A program made the position numbers and the translations under genes. Positions 1 through 9,500 of a stretch of 64,000 nucleotides of DNA are shown piece after piece (position 1 is the stretch's first letter; every line of letters starts with the position of its first letter). Where the stretch lies: assembly GCF_001746835.1 (NCBI RefSeq), contig NZ_CP016094.1:2929501-2993500 (forward strand). The letters are read 5' to 3'. The notes under the pieces were generated by a model. The model saw only the letters and a list, made by a program, of their open reading frames with translations. It had not been told where the DNA came from and searched no databases. Origin of the DNA: Lacunisphaera limnophila (GTDB taxonomy: Bacteria; Verrucomicrobiota; Verrucomicrobiia; Opitutales; Opitutaceae).

Positions 1-471
1 GTGGTCGGCATCAACGACTGGCAGAAACGCCGGTTCGCCGGCCAGATCGTGAAGGCCCTCTTCAACACGGTCGCCGAAAAGAAAATCGCCGTGCTCGGCT
101 TTGCCTTCAAGAAGGACACCAACGACACGCGGGAGTCCGCGGCGATCAATGTGTGTCGCGACCTGTTGTCCGAGCACGCCAAGGTCTGCGTGTATGACCC
201 CAAGGTGCCGGCGGATGAGATCATCGCCGACACGCTGGGCAAGGGGGCGCAGAATCCGCGCCTGACGGTGGCCAAGGATGCCTACGAGGCCTGCGCCGGC
301 GCCCATGCCATCGCCATCGTGACGGAGTGGGACGAGTTCAAGACCCTGGATTACGCGAAAATTTTCGCGGGGATGCCGAAGCCGGCGTTCCTCTTCGACG
401 GGCGCAACATCGTGGATCTGGCGGCGCTGCGGCAGATCGGGTTTCAGGCCACCGGCATCGGCAAGGGCTGA
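1..471 (+). CDS. ugd: UDP-glucose 6-dehydrogenase, C-terminal part (cut by window edge)
   Basis: Oxidises UDP-glucose to UDP-glucuronate for surface polysaccharides. Only the last 156 residues are present; the GTG at base 1 is an internal codon, not a start. Visible are the linker into the UDP-binding domain, the family motif GFAFKKDTNDTRES and the late FDGRNIVD motif. The spacing of the NPRLTV, DAYEAC, AHAIAIVTEWDEFK and KPAFLFDGRN blocks resembles animal and plant type enzymes more than the short Ugd of enteric bacteria, a resemblance also known from Planctomycetes and Verrucomicrobia. The TGA is at 469-471. The next gene converges from the other strand, with a palindromic repeat between them. 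Confidence 0.93.
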   Translation: MVGINDWQKRRFAGQIVKALFNTVAEKKIAVLGFAFKKDTNDTRESAAINVCRDLLSEHAKVCVYDPKVPADEIIADTLGKGAQNPRLTVAKDAYEACAGAHAIAIVTEWDEFKTLDYAKIFAGMPKPAFLFDGRNIVDLAALRQIGFQATGIGKG

Positions 472-535
472 GGCAGGGCGGGCGGGATAGAAGCGGAAAA
501 ACCTGTCCGCGGCACCGGCTTGGTATGGCGTGGGC

Positions 536-563
536 AACCCGTCCGGTGGCCGGGTTTCACCTT
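536..563. repeat. REP-like palindrome, AACCCGTCC/GGCCGGGTT family
   Basis: A palindrome lying between the convergent ugd and giant PEP-CTERM genes. AACCCG pairs with CGGGTT, and the right arm is followed by TCACCT. Near-identical elements occur at 42357-42424 (two, inverted) and 51786-51813. It could act as a bidirectional terminator hairpin, but there is no T-run. Confidence 0.7.
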
Positions 564-592
564 CGAACCGGGGAGGCGCCGGGCGGCCGGGG

Positions 593-3500
593 CTACTTCC
601 GGGCGGCGGGCCGGGCTTTGCGCCAGCGGCGGTAGCCGAGGAGGGCGCCCATCGCACCGACGAGCATGGCGCCGTAGGTGGAGGGCTCGGGGACCGGGGT
701 GATCTGGTCGTCGTAGGACTGCCACTTGGTCTGGTTGCCGGTGAAGCCGGCGAAGACCACCTGGTTCATCGGGGTGGTGGCGGTGGTGTCGAAGACGGCC
801 CCGGCCCAATTCTGGGCGAAGAAATAATCGGTGGCGTTGGTCCAGTTGATGACGTTCACCGTAATGCCGGCGGCAATCGTGAGGTTGGCCACGCTGAGGG
901 TCGAGGTGCCGCTGAAGTCGAGCGTGATGCTACCGCTGCCGACGAGGTTGAGGTTGGAGATGCTCAGGTCGGCATCGCTGAGCTTGAGGGTCGTGCCGGC
1001 GAAGATGTTGACGGCGCCGCTGAAGGCGTTGTCCACGTTGAAGGCAAGGGTGCCGCCGGTGACATCCAGGCCGCCGTTATAACCCAGGTTGCTATCGATG
1101 GTCAGCGTGCCGCTGCCGGCCTTGGTGAAGAGGGCGGTGGAATCACCGACCAAGGTGCCGGAGAAGGAGGTGCTGGCGTTGTTGCCGCCGGCGATGAGCG
1201 AGTAGTAGCCGAGGTCGATGTTGCCGGAACCGGCGATGGCGCCGACCGTCTCGGTGAACATCGCGGTGCCGCTGGTGCGAGCCATGCGGAACTTGCCGTC
1301 GGAGTTCATCACCAGGGTGGCGCTGTTGGCGATCTGGTCGGAGGTCTGGTCGGCGAAGAGGCCGTCGCCGCTGACCTCGAGGATGGCGGTGTTGGCGCCG
1401 CGGAAGTTGTCACCAATGGTGACGGTGCTGTTGCTTACGCCCGTGGCGTTGCCCTTGACGCCGGCGACGGCGGTCTTGTCGAGGACGACCGTGCCGTCCG
1501 TGACTTGGAAGTTGCCGGTAAAGGTGTTGGCGTCGCCGGTGAGCCGGAGGGTGCCGAGATCGGTCTTGGTGAAGCTGCTGCCAGTGCCGGAGACCACCCC
1601 GTTGATGGTGAGGTCGGTGTCCACGGCGGAGGCATTGTTGCCGACCTGCACGATGCGGTTGCCGCCGAGGTCGACATTGGCGGTGATGGTGGCGGTGTTG
1701 GCGCCGATGCCGTTGAAGGTGAGGTTGCCGCCGAGGGTGAGGGTGCCGGCGCCGGTGGCGGTGACAGAGCCGCCGGCCATGGTGAGGGCGCCGATGGCGT
1801 CGCTGTTGCCCAGGAGGTCGAGCTTGCCGTCGGTGGCGATGGTGACGGCGGTCGTGTTGTTGATCTGGTTTGAGGCGTTGAGCTGGACAATGGCCGAGTT
1901 GGTCCCGCCGGTGGAATCGCCGATGTTGAGCGCGCCCGTCCCGGTGGCGTTGACGCCGGCGGTCTTGTTGAGGACGACCGTGCCGCTGTTGACGTTGAAG
2001 GCACCCTGGAAGGTATTGGCGCCGGTGCCGGCGAGGGTGAGGGAGCCGTCACCGGTCTTGGTGACGAAGTTGTTGTTGGAGGGGGTGACCGGGGTGATCG
2101 CCCCGGAGAGGGTGAGCGAGCTGCCGGTGTTGCTGTCGAGGATGACGCCGGTGTTGGCGCCGCCGGACAGGGTGATGGCGCCGGCCACGGTGTTGGTGTC
2201 GGCGTTGTTCTTGAGGCTGGCCGCGGTGGGGGCGGCGGTGGCGTTGAGCGTGATGGCCTCGTTGGCGCTGACGGCGACGTTGTTCTGGAAGGCGAGGGTG
2301 GCGCCGATCTGGACCGCGGTGTCATCGGTGCTGGCGACGGTGGCGGTGCCAAGGGCCGCGTTGTTGGCCACGACGAGGGTGCCGGCGGCGACATTGGTGC
2401 TGCCGCTGTAGGTGTTGGCGTTGCCCAGAACGAGGGTGCCGGTGCCGGTCTTGGCGAAGTCCTTGGAGCCGCCGCTTTCGCCGACCGCGCCGGTGATGGT
2501 CAGCTGGGAGCCGCCGGCGGCGTCATACTTCACGTCGTCGCCCGCGGCGCCGGACATGGTGACATTGCCGGCGTAGGTGTTGTTGCCGGAGTAGTTGGCG
2601 AGGCTGGCGATGTTGGGGGCAACGGAGCCGGCGAGGTCCAGGTCCTCGCCCGCGGCGATGGTGATGCCGCCGGTGAGGGCGAGGGTGGCATCGGTGGCAA
2701 CCGTGGTGTTGCCCGAGGTGGCGCCGAGCGCGGTGTTCTTGGCGGCGATCAGGGTGCCGGCGTTGATGGTCACGTCGCCGTCAAAGGTGTTGGCGCCCGC
2801 GCCGGAGAGGGTGAGGGCGCCGGTGCCGTTCTTGACGAGGGCGAGGGTGCCGGCGTTGTCCTGGATCACTCCGGAGAACTCGGTCGTGCCGTTGTTGCCG
2901 CCGGTGGTGAGCGTCTGGGTGCCGCTGGCGAGGTTGACGGTGCCGGCCCCGGCGAGGGAGCCGATGGTCTCGCTGAAGGTGTTCAGGTCGAGGGTGGCGC
3001 CGGAGGCCACGGAGACCGCGGAGCCATCGGTGATGACGCCGGCGGCGCCGAGGCGCAGGGTGCCGGCGGTGATGGTGGTGGTGCCGTTGAAGTCGTTGCC
3101 GGTGTTCGAGAGGAGGACGGTGCCGTCACCGGATTTGGTGATGTTCTGGGTGCCGGTGTTGCCGTCGAGTGCGCCGGTGAAGGCGACGGTGCCGCCCGCG
3201 GCGGCGGTAAGGGTGACGCCCTTGTTGAGGGTGATGGTACCGGAGAAGGTGTTGGTCCCGGAGGTGTTGGTGCCGCCGAGGGTGGTGGTGGCACCCTGGC
3301 TGTTGACGGTGATGGCGCGGCCCATGGTGCTGCCGCCGTCGGCATCGGTCATGAGGAAGCTGGTGTTATTGGCCAGGGCGGTGTTGGTGTCGTTGATGAC
3401 GACGGCGGAGGCGGCGTTGCCGAGGTTGCCGTTGGTGCTGTTGGTGGCGCTGCCGGCGATTTCGAGGGTGCCGTTGCGCAGGGTGGTGGTACCGGTGTAG

Positions 3501-6500
3501 CTGCTGGTGCCGGAGAGGGCGAGGGTGCCGCTGCCTGTCTTGAGGAGGGCGGCGCCGTCGGTGCTGTCGTTGATGGCGCCGGTGATCGCGGTGCGACCGG
3601 AGCCCGAGACGGTCAGGTCGCTGCTGGCCCCGTTGAAAAGATCGATCGCGCCGGAGATCGTGAGGGCCGTGGTATCGGTGCCGTCGTTGGTGAGCACCAT
3701 GTCGTCATTGACGCGCACGGCGGACGAGATCGTGTGGGTGCCGTTGCCGGCGACGATCAGCTGGGTGGTGCCGGAGGCCACATCAAAGTCGAGGCGGTCG
3801 GAACCGCTGACCGTGTAATTGCGGTCGCCGGTGGTGTCGATAATGAGCTTGCCGATGGTCTGGGGATCGGCGCCGCCGCCATTGAAGGTGTTGACCGTCG
3901 CGGTGGTGCCGGCGGTGATGTTGTTGCCCAGCATGGCGATCTGGCCGGCGCCGTCCGGCTGGCCGCCGGCCCAGTTGCCGCCAGTGTCCCAATCGCCGTT
4001 GCCGGCAGCCTGCCATTCCCGGACGGTGACGATGGGGACGATTTCCCAATAGATGCCGTTGGCGATGACGGCGTTGTTGCCGACGGTGGTCCAGCCGTTG
4101 AACAGGACGTTGTTCTCCAGGGCGAGGGCCTGAGCCTGGGTGTTGAAGAGCAGGCCGTAGTTGGATGATCCGCCGGTGGTGGGGTCGCCGGCCCAGTTGT
4201 CGATGGTGAGCTGACTGGTGCCGCCGACCGAGGCGGTGCCGGTGAAGCGGAGGAGGGAGTTGTCGTTGAGGTAGTCGAAGACGGAGGTGGTGCTGGCGGT
4301 CAGGGCAATGTTGTTCAGCACATCCTGGTAGCCGTTGAGGCGGAGGGTGCCGCCCGAAAGGGTGAGGTTGGCCGAGTTGTTGATCTGGTCGCTGGCCCCG
4401 AGGGAGAGGATGGAACTGCCGGCGAGGGTGAGGCTGGTGGTGGAGCCCAGTGCGCCGCTGCCGGAGCCATTGAGCGTGACGAGGCCGGTGCCGGCGATGG
4501 CGGTGGCGCCGGTGAAGGTGTTGGTGCCGCTGAGCGTGATGTTGCCGGCGCCGGCGGTGCTGAGGCCGCCGGTGCCGCTGAGGGCGCCGGTGACCCCCAG
4601 GGTGGTGCCGGTGGCGGCGCTGAGGGTGCTGGTGCTGGCGAGCGTGACCGGGCCGGCGACGGTGTTGTCGCCGCTGGCGCTGTGGAGGGCGCCGGTGCCG
4701 GCAGCCACGCCGGTGCCGTTCAGGGTGAGGGCTTCGCCACTGGCGAGGGCAAGGCCGCCGGAGAGGGCGAGGGTGGCGCCGGAACTGACCGTGGTGCCGG
4801 CCGCGGTGGTGCCGAGGGCGGCGGCGTTGGTGAGGGTGAGCGTGCCGGAGGAGGCGGTGACGGCGCCGGTGAAGGTGTTGGCGCCGCTGAGGATGGTGTT
4901 GGACGTCGTGGTGCCCGTCGTGACCACCGGGCCGACGCCGGAGATCACCCCGGTGTACGCGACGGTGCCGGAACCGGCGGCGGCGAGGGTGGTGGAGCGG
5001 CCGAGGGCGATGTTGCCGGTGAAGGTGTTGGTGCCGGAGGTATTGGTGCCGCCGAGGGTGGCGGTGCTGCCCTGGTTGTTGACGGAGATCTGGCGGTCGA
5101 TCTCGATGCCGCCGGAGGCGTTGCCCGCGAGCAAGGCCAGATTGGCGCCGCCGCCGGTGCTGCCGTCGCCGACCTGGACGACGGAGGCGGAGTTGCCGAG
5201 GGCGCCGTTGGCGGAGAGCGGGGCGTCCGCCGCCACGGTGAGCGTGCCGTCGCGGATCGTGGTGGTGCCGGAGTAGGTGGCGGCGGTGTTGGCCAGGGTG
5301 AGGCCGCCGGCGCCGGTCTTCACGAGGTTGAAGTCGCCGGCGAGGGAGCCGTCCGTGAGGGTGAGGGTGGTGCCGGTGGTGGCGCTGATGACCGTGTTGC
5401 CCGTCATGGTGATCACGCCGGTGAGGGAATTGTCGCCGCCGGTGTTCTGGATGGCGCCCGCGGCCGAGACGCCGCTGCCGGTGACCGTGATGTTCTCGTC
5501 GAGGGCGAGACCGGAGCCGTTGAGCCGGAGGGTGGCGTCATTGGCGATGGTGGTGGCGTTGACGTCGGCCAGGGAGGTGGAGCGGCGGACCTCGAGGGTG
5601 CCGGCGGCGATGGCGGTGGTGCCGTCGTAGGTATTGGCCGTGGCGCTGTCGAGAATGAGCGTGCCGGTGCCCTGCTTGGAGAGACCCGCGGTGCCGCCGA
5701 TGGCCCCGGTGGCGGTGAGGGTGGTGCCGGCATCGACCCCGAGGTAGGTCTCGGAGCTGAGGGTGATGGTGCCGGAGAGGGTGTTGCTCCCGCCAGTGTT
5801 CCGGATGGCGCCGAGGGAACTCACGCCCTGGCCGAAGGTGGTGAGGTTCTCGGCGACGCTGATGCCGCCCGAGAGGGCGAGGGTGGCGCCGCCGTTCACG
5901 GTGGTGGTGCCGGTGGCGTCGCCCAGGGCGGCATTGTTGGCGATGGCGGTGGTGCCACCGTTGAGGGTGGTGTTGCCGGTGTAGAGGTTCGTGCCGGAAA
6001 GAGTGAGGGTGCCGGTGCCGTTTTTCGTGAGGGTGCTGATATTGGCCCCGATGGCATTGGTGGCGGATATATTCCCGGCACCGTCGATGGTGAGGGTGCG
6101 GGAGGCGGCGGAACCGTTGATGGCGCCGGTCAGCGTGAGCGAACCGGCATCGCTCTGGATCTCGGTATCGGCCGTGAGGGTGATGGCGCCGGCGAAGGAG
6201 TTGGTCCCGGAGACATTGCGGAGGGCACCGTTGGTGTCGACGCCGGTGCCGGCGAGGGAGAGGGCCTCGGTCCCGATCGTGAGCCCCGTGTTGTGCTGCA
6301 ATTCGAGGGCGGCGCCGGTGCCGCCGACCGTGGTGCCGCCGGTAGTGGTGCCCAGGCCGGAATCTTTTTGAACATTCAGGGTGCCGGCGGAGATCGTGGT
6401 GACGCCGTCGTAGGTATTGGTCGAGGCGCCGCTGATGATGGTTCGACCGGTGCCCTGCTTGGTGAGGTTGAGGGTGCCGTCGGCATCGTCGCTGAGCGTG

Positions 6501-9500
6501 CCGGAGAAGGTGGTGTCGGTGTTCAGGCCGCCGAAGGTGATGGTGTCGCTGGCGGCTCCGGTGTTGGTGAGCGTGCCCGCGCCCGCGAGGGAACCAATGG
6601 TATCGGTGCGGTCCCGGATATCCAAGGTGGCCCCGAGGGCGATGGCGACGGCGACCGAGTTGTCGAGGCGGTCGTCACCGCCGTCGAAGACGACGAGGCC
6701 CTCGTTGATGTTGAAGGCGCCGGTGAAAGTGGTGGGATCGAGGAGGGTGAGGGTGCCGGTGCCGGTCTTGGTCAGGCTGCCGGTACCGGAGATGCCGTTG
6801 TCCCAGATGAGATTGCCGTCGGTGTCGAGGGTGCCGCCGCCGGTCCCGAGGACGAGGTTGCGCAGACTGGTGGCGACGGTGACGGTGCCGCTGCTGACGT
6901 TGAGGGTGCCGCCGTTGAGGGTGAGGTCGGCGGTCGAGGCGGTTGAGCCGAGGTTGAGCTCGTTGTCGATGGAGAGGACGCCGCCGTTGACGGTGATGGC
7001 CCCCGTGAACGTGCTGGTGATGCTGGAGAGGGTCAGGGCACCGGTGCCAGTCTTGGTCAGGGTGCCGGCGCCGGTGTTAATGGCGCCGCTGATCGTGGTG
7101 CCGCCACTGCCGCCCACCGTGATATTATTGGTGCCGGTGGCGTTGGTGATGGCCCCTGACACGGTGAGGGTGCCCGTGGAGTTTTGGTTGAAGGTAAGGT
7201 TGTCGGAGAGGGTGATGGCGGAGCTGAGGGTGGCGCTGCCCGTGTTGCTGAGGTTCACTTGGGCCGCCCCGGCGGTCACGTTGAAGTTGAGGGTGTTGTT
7301 TTGGAGAGTGACGTTGTTATTGTCGTTGAAAACCAGGTAGCCGAGGGTGCGGTTGGCGCCGAGGGAAAGGGTGAGGTTGCTGGTGAGCGCACTGCCGAAG
7401 ATAGCGGTGTGGTTGGTGCCGCCGGGCGTGCCGTCGGGGGTGGAGTCCCAGTTGGCATTGTTGTTCCAGGTGGCGCCCGTGGCGTTCCACGTGTAGACGG
7501 TGCCGGTGAGCGGCACGATCTCGCCGGAGGCGAGGCGGGTGGCGCCGGCGCCGTAGCCGTCGAAGACGATCTGATCGAGGCTACCGGTGAAACCGGTGGG
7601 GCCGGAGCTGAAGATCAGCTGGCTGGCGCCGCCGCCGGAAATGTCGCCGGCCCAGCCGTAGATGGTGAGGATGCCGTTGGTCCGGACGGCGCTGCCGAAG
7701 GTGGCCACGCCGCCGAGCGAACCGAAGTCCATGCCGGAGCTGGCCAGCAGGGACAGGTCGTTGAAGGTGTCGCTGAAGCCGGTACCGCCGCTGTGGGTGG
7801 CGAAGGTGCCGCCGCTGAGGACGAGGCTGGTATCGTTGTCGAAGACGTTGTTGGCGCCGAGGGCGACGGTGCCCTGATTGACCTGGAGGTTGCCGTCAAA
7901 GGTGTTGGCGCCGGACATCGTGAGGGTGCCGCTACCGGTCTTGAGGAGGTTGGCGCTGGCACCGCCGGCGACCACGCCGGCGAAGGTGGTGGAGGCGTTG
8001 TTACCACCGACCGTAAGGGTGGTGGCGCCGGAGCCGAGGTTGACGGCGCTGCCGGCGACACCGGCGATGGAACCCACGGTCTCGCTGGAGCCGGAGACGT
8101 TCAGCGTGGCGCCGTTGGCGATGGTGACGGCGGAGGTGTCGCCGAGGGCGCTGCCCCCGCTGGCAGTGAGGGTGCCCTGGTTGAGGGCGACTGCCCCGGA
8201 ATGGGTGTTGGTGCCGGAGAGGGTGAGGACGCCGGCCCCGGTCTTGGCGAGGGTGCCGGAACCGTCCACCACGTTGGCGATGGTCAGATCGCTCAGGGTC
8301 TCGAAGGTGCCGCCGGCCGCGCCGAGGGTGACGCCGCGATTGGTGTCATTGATCGTCACGGCGGAGGTCTGGGTGCGGAGGGTGCCGCCGTCGAGGTTGA
8401 GTTGGGCGGCGTTGAAACTGCCGGGATTCGCCCCGAGATTGTTTTCATTCGAGATGGCGAGGGTGCCGGCGGCGAGGGTAGTGCTGCCCGTGTAGGTGTT
8501 GGCGCCGGAGAGGACGAGGGTGCCGGCCCCGGTTTTGGTGAGGTCGTTGCCCGCCGCCCCGGAGACCACGCCGGCGACGGTGAGGGTCGTGGCCGCCGCG
8601 GTGCCGATGCTGGCGTCGCCGGCGAGGGCGACGGTGCCGGTCCAGGTGTTGGCGCCCGTGGCGTTGAAGAGGGCGCCCTGGGCGTTCGAACCGGTGCCGG
8701 TGAGGGTGAGGCCCTCGGCGACGGTGAGGCCGGTGCCGTTGAGGGCGAGGGTGCCCCCGGCATTCACCGTCGTACCGGCGGCGGTGCTGCCGAGCGCCGT
8801 GTTCTTCTCGATCTGCAGAATCCCTTCGTGGACGGTGGTGGCGCCGGTGTAGGTGTTAGCGCCCGCGCCACTGAGGATGGTGGTGCCGGTGCCCCATTTG
8901 CCGAGGGTGCCGTTGCCGGAGATCACGCCGGAGAGCACGGACTGGCCGACGCCCTTCATCGCGAGGGCATTGCCGTTGGTGTCGATGTTGCCGCTGATGG
9001 TGAAGGGGGTGACGGCGCTTAGGTTGTTGTTAACCTCCAGATTTTTGTTCATCTGGACATCCATCGCGATCTGGTGGCTGGCGTTGCCGTTCACGACATC
9101 GTTCGTGAGGTTGATGCTGGTCGGCACGCCGACGCTGTCGGAATCGAAGATGAGGCGACGTTGATCGGAGGTGGAAAGGGTGTACGCGTTGTCACCGCTG
9201 AAATACATGTTCTTGATCACCTTGTCGCTGCCGGTGACGTCGATGCTCTGCGCGGTGGTCACGTAGGTGCTGTTGAACAGCACATTCGACTTGAGGGTGG
9301 GGTTGGTATTGCCGGCCCAGTTGAGCGGGTCGTTGTCGCCCGTGCCCCAGATCTTGAAGCTGGCGCCCTCGCCGTTGTCCCAGACGAAATTGCCGCTGCC
9401 GGCGGTGGCGGTGACGGAGAGCAGGCCGCCGATCTCGTAGACCTGGGTGCCGGCACCGGTGCCGGCGGCGAAGCCCATCTTGAGCTGCTCGGGGCGGACG

